64,000 nucleotides of DNA, taken from positions 1 to 64,000 of the forward strand of contig NZ_FWWU01000011.1 of assembly GCF_900176165.1 (NCBI RefSeq), written 5' to 3'. The notes under the pieces are model-generated. The model was not told the DNA's origin. It saw nothing but the letters and a program-made list of their open reading frames with translations, and ran no database searches. The stretch is from Deinococcus hopiensis KR-140 (GTDB lineage Bacteria; Deinococcota; Deinococci; Deinococcales; Deinococcaceae). Both the position numbers and the translations under genes were made by a program. Below, piece by piece: positions 10,159 through 19,758 of this stretch. The first letter of the stretch is position 1; each line of letters starts with the position of its first letter.

Positions 10159-11106
10159 GTGCGCCGCGTGCTGGTCCTGCTTCTTCCCGACGTTCACCTG
10201 CTGGACCTCTCCGGTCCCGCGCAGGTGTTTCACAGCGCCGCCGAGCAAGGGGCGCAATACGCCTTGACCTTCTGTGCCGCCCAGCCTCAGGTTCGCAGCG
10301 CCCAGGGCCTGACGCTGAGTGACCTCGCGCCGCTGCCCCAGGTCCAGCCGGGTGACCTGATCCTGGTGCCCGGCGTGCAGATCGGAGCCGTGAACCACCT
10401 GCCCACGCTGCTCGACTCGGGGACCCGGGACTGGTTGCAGGCCAGCGCGGGGCACGGCGTGGAGGTGGCCGCCGTCTGCGCCGGAGCCCTCGCGCTCGGA
10501 GAGGCTCAACTGCTCGTCGGACGCCGCTGCACCACCCACTGGTCCCTGACCGGCCTGCTGCAAAAGCGTCATCCCAGTGCCCGGGTGCTGGACAACGTGC
10601 TGTTTGTACAGGACCGGGGCGTAACGACGAGCGCGGGGATCGCGTCCGGCATCGACCTGGCGCTGTCGCTCGTCGAAGCGGAGCACGGGCCACTCCTAAC
10701 CGCCAGGGTGGCGCGCGACCTGGTGGTGTACCTGCGCCGCAGCGGCGAGCACGCCCAGGCTTCCATCTACCTCGAATACCGCACCCACTTGCACGCTGGG
10801 GTCCACCGGGTGCAGGACTGGCTGGTCGCGCATCCTGCGCAACGGACCTCCCTCACAGACCTCGCCCGTGTGGCTGGAATGAGCGCACGGCACCTGGCGC
10901 GCAGCTTCAAGTCGGCTACAGGGCTGACGGTGCTCGACTACCAGCAGCGCCTTCGCCTCGAACTCGCGCGTGACTTGTTGCAAGACCCCCGCCTCACCCT
11001 CGACGCCGTGGCGGACCGCAGTGGCTTCGGGGACGCCCGGGCGCTGCGGCGGGTGTGGCGGAAACACTTTGGCGCTCCACCCTCTAAACATCGCTCCCAG
11101 GCCTGA
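10159..11106 (+). CDS. GlxA-family transcriptional regulator (DJ-1/PfpI + AraC)
   Basis: A cytoplasmic regulator of 315 residues. Residues 1-165 form a DJ-1/PfpI-like domain with the elbow VAAVCAGALALG. Residues about 210-310 carry two AraC-type helix-turn-helix motifs (LTDLARVAGMSARHLARSFK, then TLDAVADRSGFGDARALRRV). Family members control amine, amino-acid or detoxification genes. The GTG at 10159 is chosen because GGAGG (about 8 bases upstream) fits it and the domain starts there; earlier in-frame codons lack a ribosome site. A cysteine hydrolase gene follows 65 bp later on the same strand and is a plausible target or partner. Confidence 0.88.
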   Translation: MRRVLVLLLPDVHLLDLSGPAQVFHSAAEQGAQYALTFCAAQPQVRSAQGLTLSDLAPLPQVQPGDLILVPGVQIGAVNHLPTLLDSGTRDWLQASAGHGVEVAAVCAGALALGEAQLLVGRRCTTHWSLTGLLQKRHPSARVLDNVLFVQDRGVTTSAGIASGIDLALSLVEAEHGPLLTARVARDLVVYLRRSGEHAQASIYLEYRTHLHAGVHRVQDWLVAHPAQRTSLTDLARVAGMSARHLARSFKSATGLTVLDYQQRLRLELARDLLQDPRLTLDAVADRSGFGDARALRRVWRKHFGAPPSKHRSQA

Positions 11107-11171
11107 ACCGTTCTCCTCTGTCCACGTGCTTCTGAGGTGCGGTGGACAGCCCGTGCCCCGAAAGGAACACC

Positions 11172-11744
11172 GTGCTCACCATTGATCCTCAAACCGCTCT
11201 GGTCCTCATCGACGTGCAGCAGGGCTTCGACGCCCCCTCGTGGGGCATGCGCAACAACCCACACGCGGAGGAGCGCATCGCTGAACTGTTGGAGGCGTGG
11301 CGGCAGAGTAGACGGCCCATCTGGCACGTCCAGCACATTTCCCGCGAACCGAACTCGCCACTGAGGCCCGGTCAGGACGGCGTGCGGTTCAAGCCCCTGG
11401 CCGAGCCTCGTCCGGGTGAAACCGTGATCCAGAAGCACGTGAACAGCGCCTTTATCGGGACCGATCTGAAAGAGCAACTTCGTGCTGCAGGCGTGACCAG
11501 CGTGGTGATCACGGGCCTGACCACCGATCACTGCGTGTCCACCACCACCCGCATGGCGGGCAACCTGGGCTTTCGGGTGCTGCTGCCGGAAGACGCGACG
11601 GCGACCTTCGGCCGTACCGGGCCAGACGGGCGGCACTTCTGGGCGCACGAGATTCACGGTGTGCACCTCGCCAGCCTGAACGGGGAATTTGCCACCGTAA
11701 CGGACACGGCGTCGGTCCTTGCCGCGTTGGGCCCCGGTCTGTGA
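11172..11744 (+). CDS. Isochorismatase-family cysteine hydrolase
   Basis: A 190-residue alpha/beta hydrolase of the isochorismatase/nicotinamidase superfamily. The catalytic triad can be read as D in ALVLIDVQQGF, K in VIQKHVNSAFIGT, and C in GLTTDHCVSTTTRMA. Substrates in the family include nicotinamide, carbamoyl compounds and isochorismate; nothing here chooses between them. The GTG at 11172 follows AAAGGA and matches the usual N-terminus better than the upstream ATG at 11142. It probably shares a transcript with the GlxA-type regulator. Confidence 0.85.
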   Translation: MLTIDPQTALVLIDVQQGFDAPSWGMRNNPHAEERIAELLEAWRQSRRPIWHVQHISREPNSPLRPGQDGVRFKPLAEPRPGETVIQKHVNSAFIGTDLKEQLRAAGVTSVVITGLTTDHCVSTTTRMAGNLGFRVLLPEDATATFGRTGPDGRHFWAHEIHGVHLASLNGEFATVTDTASVLAALGPGL

Positions 11745-12210
11745 GCTCCCACCCCGGGCGAGGCCGCGTTCGCACGCCGCTCCTGCACGGGCTGCTGGCG
11801 CGGCGTCCCTACTTCAGGACACCCCCGGAGCAGCTCTGGCCCGGAGCTGCGCGGCGAACCAGGAGCGATGGGCACTTCGCCCCGGTACGGGACGCCCAGA
11901 CCGTCGTCCTCTCCAGGCACGGCGACACCGAGAACTACGGTGACCTCGCCCCTGGCCTTTAACCCGGAGGCCCTGCGCACCGCCCTGACCGAGCGGCTTG
12001 CCCTGGGGGATCTGGAACGCGTTGACGTTCTGCCAGGGCGTAGCCTGCTCCCTGTGAAAAGTGAGCTCGGAACCGGTTTGGCCGTTGTTGAACATTTTGC
12101 GCCGATGCCGGGGCCAACCGGGGATCTGTTTCTGATGGCCACTTCCTCGCCCTGCTGGACGCCGCGAGGCGCTGGCAGCTCGATCCCTTCGGAACTGTGA
12201 ATCTCGGCGC
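11745..12210 (+). pseudogene. Possible frameshifted gene of unknown family
   Basis: Two adjoining frames have protein-like composition: one ends near 11962 with AQTVVLSRHGDTENYGDLAP, and the other, open after about 11950, continues with NPEALRTALTERLALGDLER, VDVLPGRSLLPVKSELGTGL and VEHFAPMPGPTGDLFLMA. Read together they look like one protein with a shifted frame. I do not recognise it. The rest of the gap up to 12446 holds nothing clear. Confidence 0.35.
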
Positions 12211-12446
12211 GGCCAGTGGTCAGGAGATGGGGGCAAGGCGGACGCAACATCTACCTCGGCACGGTCGGCAGGCCGCTTCTTGGGGGCCGCCCCGCGCACG
12301 CCGGGGGGAATGAGGCCCACCTGCTGCCACCGAGGTAGCGCGGCAGGTGGACCCCATTCCGGGCGTGGTACGTCCCATCACATGGAGCCGGGCCGCTCCC
12401 CAGTCCAAACGCGACCCGCACAGGCCAGTGTTGAAGGTCTCCCCGG

Positions 12447-13364
12447 TCAGGAGGAACGGGTCAGGCGGCTCAACCCCGCGCAGGCCACCACCAACAAGGC
12501 GGCGAGCAGGGTGCGCCCGTCGAGCGCCTCGCCGAGAAGCAGGGCGGACCATCCCACCGTCAGGACCGGCTGGACCAGTTGCACCTGTCCGGCCTGCGCC
12601 ACCCCGCCGAGTGCCAGGCCGCGGTACCATGCGAAAAATCCCAGAAACATGCTCACCACCGACACGTACCCAAAGGCCAGCCAAGCTGTACCTGAAGGCA
12701 GGTGGGTCGGCCATGAGGCGAGCAGGGTGATGGGCAGTGAGGCCGGCAGGGAGAACACCAGCGCCCAGCTCACCACGCGCCAGCCGTCCAGCTCCTGGGC
12801 CAGCCGTCCGCCCTCGGCATAGCCCACAGCGGCCAGCAGCACCGCCAGCAGCATGAGCGCGTCACCGCTCTCCAGATGCCCAGCCCCCGTTGTCGCCGCG
12901 AAGGCCACGACCGCCGCCACGCCCAGAGCAGAAACCAGCCAGAACGCGGGACGGGGGCGCTCACGGGTGAGCAGTACGGCGGCCACCGCGGTCGCGGCGG
13001 GAAGCAGGCCCACCACGACTGCGCCGTGCGAGGACGGCACTGTTCGCAGGGCGAGCGACGTCAGGACCGGGAACCCGAACACCACGCCCAGTGCCACCAG
13101 GCCCAGACCTCGCCAGTGACGGCGTTCGGGGAGGCGCTCACGCCGCACAACCAGGAGGATCACGGCCAACAGAGCGGCCACGACCGCACGTCCGAAGCCC
13201 ACGGTGTATCCCCCGAACTCAGGCACGGCGAGGCGCGTCGCAGGCAGGGTCAGGCTGAAGCACAACACGCCCAGGCCCGCCCACCACCAACCCGCTGTCT
13301 CTGCTCCTGTCTCTGCTCCGGATGTTTCTGTCTTTAGGGCTGTAACGCTACTGGTGTTCTTCAC
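12447..13364 (-). CDS. EamA/DMT-family transporter
   Basis: A 305-residue inner-membrane protein with about ten hydrophobic helices in two EamA repeats. It is typical of drug/metabolite exporters of amino acids or related compounds. The GTG start at 13364 lies only 16 bp from the divergent MocR-type gene. A TATCAT -10 box sits 5 bases upstream, implying a leaderless or nearly leaderless mRNA. MocR regulators often control a transporter or PLP enzyme beside them, so the pair probably works together. Confidence 0.85.
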   Translation of the reverse strand: MKNTSSVTALKTETSGAETGAETAGWWWAGLGVLCFSLTLPATRLAVPEFGGYTVGFGRAVVAALLAVILLVVRRERLPERRHWRGLGLVALGVVFGFPVLTSLALRTVPSSHGAVVVGLLPAATAVAAVLLTRERPRPAFWLVSALGVAAVVAFAATTGAGHLESGDALMLLAVLLAAVGYAEGGRLAQELDGWRVVSWALVFSLPASLPITLLASWPTHLPSGTAWLAFGYVSVVSMFLGFFAWYRGLALGGVAQAGQVQLVQPVLTVGWSALLLGEALDGRTLLAALLVVACAGLSRLTRSS

Positions 13365-13368
13365 GTTC

Positions 13369-13375
13369 TATGATA
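13369..13375. promoter_or_regulatory. Overlapping divergent -10 boxes
   Basis: TATGATA reads as TATGAT toward the MocR gene (start 6 bases later) and as TATCAT toward the EamA gene (start 5 bases later). Both transcripts would be leaderless, and the two promoters cannot be occupied at once. Confidence 0.5.
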
Positions 13376-13380
13376 ACGGC

Positions 13381-14835
13381 ATGTCCAGCGGGCGTGAAGC
13401 CGTCACGGGTAGGCAAGGCCTGCTGCTCGATTTAAAAGCGTTGATTCAGCATGAATCCAAGCCGGGTGACCGACTTCCCTCCGTTCGTGAATTGACGCGC
13501 CGTTACGGGACCAGTCCCGTAACGGTCAGCGCTGTGGTGGCGCAGCTCGTGCGCGAAGGCCTGGTGACCACCCGGCCTGGGCACGGAACGTTTGTGGCAG
13601 CGCCCTCCGCCACTCCGCAACAACTCGATCTCGGGTGGCAGACGGTAACCCTCGCCGGACGTGCAGCGTTGCCTGGGCACGTTCAAGACCTGTTCCGGCC
13701 TCCACTCCCGGACGTCCTGCCCCTGGGAAACGGTTATCCCGACGAGACGCTCCAACCGCTGGAGCTGCTGGGCTCGGCCCTGAGGGACGCGGCCAAACGC
13801 CCTGGGGTCTGGTCGCGGCTGCCTGCCGAAGGGCTTGATGCCCTCCGGGCGTGGTTTGCCCGCGAACTGGGCGGAGAGTACCGGGCGTCGGACGTCCTGA
13901 TCGTGCCGGGGGCACAGGCGGGGCTGTCGACCAGTCTGCGCGCGCTGCTTCCCGCAGGTGCACCCTTGCTGGTGGAGTCCCCGACGTACTACGGCGTGCT
14001 TGCCGCTGCCCAGGCCGTTGGCGCACGGCCCGTGCCTGTGCCGGCTGATGCCGAGGGTATACGGCCCGATCTGCTCGATATGGCCTTCCGCTCCTCAGGG
14101 GCGCGGGTCTTGTACCTGCAACCCCGCTACGCCAGTCCGACAGGCGCCTCGCTGGCCCTTGGCCGGCGCGCGGCAGTGCTCGCGGCGGCAGAACGCGCTG
14201 GCGCGTTCATTATCGAGGATGACTATGCCCGCGACCTCACCCTACATGGAGAGCCGCTCCCACCCCTCGCCCTGGCGGGAGAGGGGCGCGTCGTGTACCT
14301 CCGCTCCCTCACCAAGGCGGTGGCGCCTGGGATGCGGATCGCGGCCCTGATCGCCCGGGGACCAGTCTGGACGCGGCTTCGCAACGCGCGCGCCACCGAA
14401 GATTACTTTCTTGCGGGACCGCTCCAAGAAGCGGCGCTCGGCGTTCTGACTGCGCGGAGCTGGCCGCGGCATCTGGGGAGCCTCCGAGAAACCCTGCGGG
14501 TGAGGCGAGACACGATGGTCCAGGCACTTACCCAGCATTGGCCGCAGGCCCGACTGTTCCTCGTTCCGCAAGGTGGGTACAACCTGTGGGTGCAGTTGCC
14601 AGGAGGGCTGGGGGATCTGGAGTTTGCGGAGCAGGCGGCGCGCGCCGGCGTGCAGGTCAGTGCGGGAAGTGGCTTCTTCCCGACCGAGCCCGGTGAGGCG
14701 TTCGTGCGCCTGAGCTACGCAGCGGCCAGCCCCAGCGTGATCGAAGAAGCCGTGCACCGTTTAAAGCCGCTGGTACAGGTGGAGCGGGCGGGTTCAAGGC
14801 AGCTTGGAAAGCGCCAGAACTCCAGGGAAGCTTGA
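13381..14835 (+). CDS. MocR-type regulator (GntR wHTH + aminotransferase-like)
   Basis: A 484-residue PLP-dependent regulator. Residues about 10-75 are a GntR winged helix (GDRLPSVRELTRRYGTSPVT, TTRPGHGTFVA). Residues about 90-475 are a fold-type I aminotransferase domain, with YLQPRYASPTG, FIIEDDYARD and the PLP lysine in YLRSLTKAVAPGMRIA. Such proteins sense amino acids or vitamin B6 compounds and control a neighbouring gene, here most likely the divergent EamA transporter. The open frame extends upstream, but the ATG at 13381 fits both the domain start and the leaderless promoter. Confidence 0.9.
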   Translation: MSSGREAVTGRQGLLLDLKALIQHESKPGDRLPSVRELTRRYGTSPVTVSAVVAQLVREGLVTTRPGHGTFVAAPSATPQQLDLGWQTVTLAGRAALPGHVQDLFRPPLPDVLPLGNGYPDETLQPLELLGSALRDAAKRPGVWSRLPAEGLDALRAWFARELGGEYRASDVLIVPGAQAGLSTSLRALLPAGAPLLVESPTYYGVLAAAQAVGARPVPVPADAEGIRPDLLDMAFRSSGARVLYLQPRYASPTGASLALGRRAAVLAAAERAGAFIIEDDYARDLTLHGEPLPPLALAGEGRVVYLRSLTKAVAPGMRIAALIARGPVWTRLRNARATEDYFLAGPLQEAALGVLTARSWPRHLGSLRETLRVRRDTMVQALTQHWPQARLFLVPQGGYNLWVQLPGGLGDLEFAEQAARAGVQVSAGSGFFPTEPGEAFVRLSYAAASPSVIEEAVHRLKPLVQVERAGSRQLGKRQNSREA

Positions 14836-15036
14836 TGGCCCAGACCCGTGTACAGGAGCTGCCATGGCCGTCTCCCACTGATGCGGGGGCTGAAGAAAGC
14901 GCTGGCTGAGCTGACCCCCCGGGAGCGTGGGCGGCAGGCCACGTGGCCCTGCAGTTGGGAGGTGGCCCTGCACCCCGAAGCCGGCTTGATTCGAAAATCA
15001 AGGCGATCCCTGGGGCGCCTACTTCCCTGGCAGGTG

Positions 15037-15785
15037 CTATCCGCAGCCGCCCCCACAGCCGCCCCCGCCGTCTCCACCGCCATCTCCGCCACCGCTGCAC
15101 CCGTCTCCTCCACTCGAGAAACTGATTCCCAGCAGCGCCCAGCTGCCCGCGGTCTCGGTGGAGGTGGCGCCATCCCGGAACAGGCGCCGACGCTGGTGGA
15201 ACGCCACTCCAATGCAGATGATCACCAGCAGTGTAGGCAGCCACGCGGCGCCCGGGAACCCTGAGAACAGCGCGGCGAACCCCGCGCAGATGATCAGGCC
15301 GACCAGCCAAGTTCTGCGCTGCTTGCGCGCAGGTGTCTGAACTTGCGTGGCCGGTCCTTCGGCGTAAGCGCCAGCATGCCGGGGATCGGGCCAGAATTCC
15401 GCAGGGGCGAGGTGCCCGAACGTCACCGCGTAGCGGTCGAGCGTCTGCAGGTACAGTTCGCTGAGTTGCGCGGCATGTTCGGCGCCGTTCGCAGGTTTGT
15501 GGTGCAGGGCGCGGCCCAGCACTCCGGGAGGCGTTCCCAGTAGTCGCGGGTGTAGGTCAGGTGCAGGTGCCAGGCCGCGTCGACGCGGTGGCTGGGGCTC
15601 ACGGGGCCGGTGGAGGCCAGGACCAGGAAGCGCCGGTATTCGCGCAGGAGCAACTGAGTCTCAGGAATGGAAAGGCGCTCATCCGCGGCGAGCCGTTGCT
15701 CGAAGCCGGGCGGAAAACTGTAGTGGAGCAGCGAGGTCGTGCTGAGAACGTCCGTCTGGCTGACGCTGTGCATGCCGTGTTGCAT
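15037..15785 (-). pseudogene. Frameshifted Gly/Cys-rich membrane protein gene
   Basis: Two minus-strand frames join near 15520. The first (15785 to about 15525) contains LLLREYRRFLVLASTG and HRVDAAWHLHLTYTRDYWER, a glycine-rich-domain-protein-like motif. The second (about 15522 to 15037) contains LHHKPANGAEHAAQLSELYL, two hydrophobic helices (WLVGLIICAGFAALF, AWLPTLLVIICIGVAF) and a tail of Gly with scattered Cys. One missing base (CGGAG-TGCTGGG) would explain the break. The intact protein would be an anchored protein with a flexible Gly/Cys tail, function unknown. A sequencing error cannot be excluded. Confidence 0.6.
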
Positions 15786-15980
15786 GTGGCCCTCCCCTGG
15801 AGTTGCCGGCGATGGAAGAACCCGCGGTGGGACCTCCTGCCTTTATTTCAGGACCGCCGTGTCAGCAAGGTGTCAGCCAGACGGGCCGTTGTCCTCGGGA
15901 TGGTCAGGGACCGATCTGGGCCCGGCCATAAGGCGGCGTTGATGGTGAAGTTTCTCCGTCCTGGACGCGGGCTCTGAGGC

Positions 15981-16098
15981 CTGGAGCATTGGGAAGAAAG
16001 GGGTGCGCTTCCCCTCACGGCTCCCCACTCTCCCCAATGCCCACTCAAGCGCTCTCTGGTCGGTCAAAAAGAAGTCGTCTTTTTGGCATATGCTCCAG
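15981..16098. repeat. Dispersed repeat, copy A
   Basis: Bounded by CTGGAGCAT and ATGCTCCAG. It contains CCCCTCACGGCTCCCC and ends in a hairpin formed by CAAAAAGAAG and TCTTTTTG. Related copies lie at 28839-28967 and 56548-56631. The rest of the 15786-16523 gap has no gene I can support. Confidence 0.65.
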
Positions 16099-16510
16099 GT
16101 GAAACGCCGAGACGGGCAGCTGAATAAAGGACGCCGCGTCAATTCACTTCTGAGGCGCCCAGCACGTCTTGCTGGCAACCGGGCCGGCTCCCGCCTATGC
16201 CCGTCAACATGCCGCCAACCTTCAGAACGTCTCTGGGAGCGCGTTCGGACGGCGCAGCGCCTCGCCTCCGGATGAAGATCGGCAAGGCGGAATTGCACGA
16301 GGCCGGACCCACCCACAAGCACCTGAAGATCAAGCCTGGGAAGGACAAACTCGGTGTGCAGGCAGACGGGTAACTCGCGGTAAACCAGCAGGCAACCACC
16401 GAGGACGGCCAGACTCACCCAGGTCAGTGCTGGCGTCAAGATCTCCCACGAAGAAGAGGGGAGCCACGTCCGGTTGCGGCCGTTCCTGTTCTAGCGGGCA
16501 CGGCGAAATT

Positions 16511-16516
16511 ATGATG
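16511..16516 (+). promoter_or_regulatory. Likely -10 box of the GlcG/HbpS-like gene
   Basis: A TATGAT hexamer ends about 8 bases before the ATG at 16524 and no Shine-Dalgarno is present, consistent with a leaderless transcript. No convincing -35 box is visible. Confidence 0.4.
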
Positions 16517-16523
16517 TAGGCAC

Positions 16524-16973
16524 ATGCGCACACCACCGCTGACCTTAGCACAGGCCTGCACCATCATTGACGCGGCGCTCGCCCACGCGAGGCGGGACGG
16601 GCTTGCCCCATTGGTGGTGGTCGTCCTCGATGCGGGTGGGCATCTCATCGCCTGCAAGCGGGAGGACGGGGCAGGGTTCGCGCGCCTGGACCTCGCCCAT
16701 GGCAAGGCCTGGGGTGCGCTGGGAATGGGCTTTGGCAGCCGCGAGCTGGCTGAGCGCGCCGAGCAGTTCCCCACGTTCTTTGCTGCGCTGGCCACCACCA
16801 GCCGCGGACGCATGGTGCCGTCACCGGGCGGCGTGCTGATCGTTGCGGCCGATCAGAGTTGCGTAGGGGCGGTGGGGGTGTCCGGTGACGCGGGCGACCA
16901 CGACGAAGCCTGCGCCATTACGGGCATCGAGGCTATTGGGCTGCGGGCCTCCCCCGGGGTGCTGGAGGGTTGA
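16524..16973 (+). CDS. GlcG/HbpS-family heme-binding-like protein
   Basis: A 149-residue member of the GlcG/HbpS family (DUF336). It has a TLAQACTIIDAALAHAR helix, LVVVVLDAGGHLIACKREDG, DLAHGKAWGALGMG, PSPGGVLIVA and a late GAVGVSGDAGDHDEACA block. Family members bind heme or corrinoid or act as accessory subunits in glycolate and diol metabolism; the local genes do not tell which. Full length by family standards and without a signal peptide, so cytosolic. Confidence 0.85.
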   Translation: MRTPPLTLAQACTIIDAALAHARRDGLAPLVVVVLDAGGHLIACKREDGAGFARLDLAHGKAWGALGMGFGSRELAERAEQFPTFFAALATTSRGRMVPSPGGVLIVAADQSCVGAVGVSGDAGDHDEACAITGIEAIGLRASPGVLEG

Positions 16974-16995
16974 CTCAGCACTGCTGGAGGTGTGC

Positions 16996-17038
16996 GAGGA
17001 CACAGGTCAAGGGCGGGCGCACCTTGACCTGTGTCCTC
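16996..17038. terminator. Strong hairpin after the GlcG/HbpS-like gene
   Basis: A perfect 17-bp stem (GAGGACACAGGTCAAGG and its complement) with a 9-base loop starts 23 bp beyond the stop. There is no long T run, so termination efficiency is uncertain; it may also protect the mRNA 3' end. Confidence 0.5.
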
Positions 17039-17086
17039 CTGCGTCCGGAAGGGGAGTCCTCGGCGCCGGCTCACCCTGTGCCTGGT

Positions 17087-17577
17087 CTACGAGCGGTGGA
17101 TTGAAGCCTCTCCGTTTGCCATTCTGGCTCCGGTGAGGCCGGATGGAGTGGACGCTTCACCACGAGGTGCCCCGGAGGGTGTGTGGCCGTTGCCGATGAA
17201 AAGACCTTGCTGCTCCCGGAACGCCGAGGGAACAACTGCGCGGACAGCTTGCGGAACATCTTCTCCGACCCCCACGCCGCGTTGCTCTTTTTGATTCCTG
17301 GCATAGGCGAGACCCTCCGGGTCAATGGGAGGGCCCGAATCACCCCCCCCGAGTTGCTGAAACGCTCTGCGGTGAAAGGAATACCTCCTCGGTGTGCCGT
17401 GACCATTGAGGTGGATACCGTTTTCTTCCGGTGCGCCCGAGCGATTCACCGCTGTGGCCTCTGGCAACCGCCACGGACCGAGCACCTTGAGAAAGTGCCG
17501 AGTGTGCAGGAGCAATGCTTGCAGCGCTTCCGGGCGGCGCTGTGGACGGCGAGGCCTACGATCTGGCCCTGCTGGAG
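17087..17577 (+). pseudogene. Frameshifted pyridoxamine 5'-phosphate oxidase-family gene
   Basis: Three frames in succession give a PPOX-like flavin protein. The first reads RWIEASPFAILAPVRPDGVD; the second, from about 17180, reads VADEKTLLLPERRGNN, DSLRNIFSDPHAALLFLIPG and TIEVDTVFFRCARAIHR; the third, at the end, reads AGAMLAALPGGAVDGEAYDL and stops at 17575-17577. At least two frameshifts separate them. The intact family member would be a cytosolic FMN-dependent oxidoreductase. Nothing in the next 230 bp is recognisable. Confidence 0.7.
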
Positions 17578-17810
17578 TGACAACGCTCAACCTTGTACTG
17601 ACCGTTGCGTGTCGTTCACCCATAAGGCCATTCGAGATGAACGAGGACTTCTAAGTATCTATCCACCTGTAAAAATATTCATGTCTAATGGTTGGGAACA
17701 TATTCTTATGGAGAGGGTCAGGGTGGACGAACTGTCAAAGCGGTACGTCCCTTTATCAGGGCAGATGGACGCGAATTCTGGAGTCCATCTGCTGAACTCT
17801 TGGCTTCACT

Positions 17811-18350
17811 TTGAGCAGGGCGAGGGGGAGCAGCATGCTGTTCCCCCTGTCAGACTTGAGCAGGTCACCTCTGCCGCGGTGGTTTACCCGCAGTGTTGAT
17901 GCCCCTGCACCGGTGTTCTCTCGTAGAACCCGGCCGCAGGTCCAACGGCTGATCATCGGCATCCTCCTGGCCCCCGGGAAGCGAGCAGTGACGGCTGCCT
18001 TGAGCGTCTTGGGATTGGCTGAAGATCCTCATTTCGGCACGTACCACCGGATTCTGAACCACATGACGGCAGGAACGTCAGCAGCAAGGTTTGGCCACGG
18101 CATCCGGCGCAACGTTTTCTCAATCTCCATGCCCGCGTCCCCACTCTCTACCACCTGGCTCGCTCCACGCTCTACGCACGCCACCAACAAGCGGCCGTCA
18201 AGTCCTGGCAAGAGACGGTGTGGCGGGCAGCTTGAAGTTCAGGCCGGCTGTATCCCCCTACAGCCCCTCTGCTTTCTGGACGCCTACCGCTTGCCATACC
18301 GGGCCAGGCGCAAGGGTACCTCCGTCCGGTTCAGCCATCCTCAGGACGGA
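17811..18350 (+). pseudogene. IS701-like transposase remnant
   Basis: The frame contains APVFSRRTRPQVQRLIIGIL, APGKRAVTAALSVLGLAEDP and HFGTYHRILNH, which resembles the N-terminal DDE transposase segment of IS701-like elements. A second frame carries YHLARSTLYARHQQAAVKSW. No catalytic core survives. A C-terminal piece of a similar transposase lies at 56891-57150. Inverted ends were not found. Confidence 0.55.
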
Positions 18351-18356
18351 GTTCGT

Positions 18357-18385
18357 TTGAATGATTAACCAGAATTTTGTATATT
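18357..18385 (+). promoter_or_regulatory. Leaderless promoter of lysJ
   Basis: TTGAAT (18357-18362), a 17-bp spacer and TATATT (18380-18385). The ATG at 18392 begins 6 bases later, so the mRNA should start at or very near the start codon. Confidence 0.65.
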
Positions 18386-18391
18386 CATGCA

Positions 18392-19596
18392 ATGACGCTT
18401 GTCTCTGCACCTCTCGGCGCGTTGATCACTGAAAAGCACCACGACAGCGGTGTGTTTAACAAACAGGATTTTGTCCTTGTGCGGGGAGAAAACACCACCG
18501 TATGGGATGATCAAGGCGGGCCTACCTGGACTTCACGACAGGAGCAGGTGTGGCCTCGGTAGGCCACTGCCACCCTGAAGTTGTACGGGCTATTCAGCAG
18601 CAAGCGGCACAACTCCTCACGGTTGCGCAAACCATTCCCAATGACCGGCGAGCTGAATTCCTGCAGACGCTTACAGGGCTGTTGCCACAAACATTGCAAA
18701 GGGTCTTCCTGTGTAACAGTGGCACTGAAGCGATGGAGGCTGCAAAAAAATTCGCCGTTGCCGCCACGGGCCGGCGAAAGTTCATTTCCATGAAGCGTGG
18801 CTTCAGCGGCCGGAGTCTCGGCGCTTTGGCCCTCACCTGGGAGCCGGCTTACCGCGCACCTTTTAAGGACATCATCGACACAGCCAACGTAGAATTCGTC
18901 TCGTATGGCGATATCCAGGCGCTGGAAGCCGTTATGGACGATACCGTAGCTGCCGTCATACTCGAACCTGTTCAGGGTGAAGGTGGCGTCCGCCCAGGTG
19001 ACGTGGCGTTCATTCAGGCCGCCCGAGCCCTCTCTTCTCGCTGCGGCGCTCTCCTTATTCTCGATGAGATCCAGACGGGCTTCGGGCGGACTGGCAAGAT
19101 GTTCGCCATGGAGCACTTTGGGATTGTGCCCGACGGCATCACGCTGGCGAAAGCGATGGGCGGTGGAGTGCCGATTGGGGCCTTCGCGATGACCGATGAC
19201 GTCGCCTTAAAGATGCCAAAAGGAGGCCACGGCGGAACATTCGGAGGCAACCCACTGGCCATGGCGGCCGGAACGGCCGCGATGCGGGTGATCCAGCGAG
19301 AGCGGTTGCCTGACCAGGCCGCTGAGAAAGGCGCTTACTTTCTGGCACGGTTACGCGCAATCCAAAGCCCCAAAATTCGCGAGGTGCGAGGGCTGGGATT
19401 GATGATAGGAGTGGAACTGAAGGAGAAGGGCGGCCCCTATATCAAAGCGTTGGCTCAACAGGAGGGTGTCTTGGCACTACCAGCGACCTCACTGGTCATC
19501 CGTTTCCTGCCACCTCTCACAGTCGGCTACGACGAGATTGACCGAGTTGTGACAGCGCTCGACCGGGTCTTGAAACGACCGCCAAGCACGCTCTGA
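18392..19596 (+). pseudogene. lysJ: LysJ/ArgD-type aminotransferase gene with one frameshift
   Basis: The product resembles [LysW]-aminoadipate semialdehyde/acetylornithine aminotransferase, the PLP enzyme of the LysW lysine pathway used in Deinococcus-Thermus. The first frame (18392 to about 18515) reads KHHDSGVFNKQDFVLVRGEN and VWDDQGG. The second, from about 18518, reads YLDFTTGAGVASVGHCHPEV, FLCNSGTEAMEAAKKFA, LILDEIQTGFGRTGKMFA and LAKAMGGGVPIGAF with the PLP lysine. A single base change near 18516 would restore about 400 residues. It could be real decay of a second copy or a sequencing error. An ATG at 18550 could still start a shorter protein. Confidence 0.8.
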
Positions 19597-19758
19597 AAGC
19601 CCTACAGTGGGGAACCGAACCAGGAGGCAAGGCGTCCCACATCCGTCTGCCTACCCGTAGGGCCGCAGTGCCCCTGCCTGTACGCATGGGGGTATAGCAG
19701 TCCAGGCATATGCCGCTTTCCGCCAGCGGGATGACGCCAGCCTCCTCCGGACGCCAGC

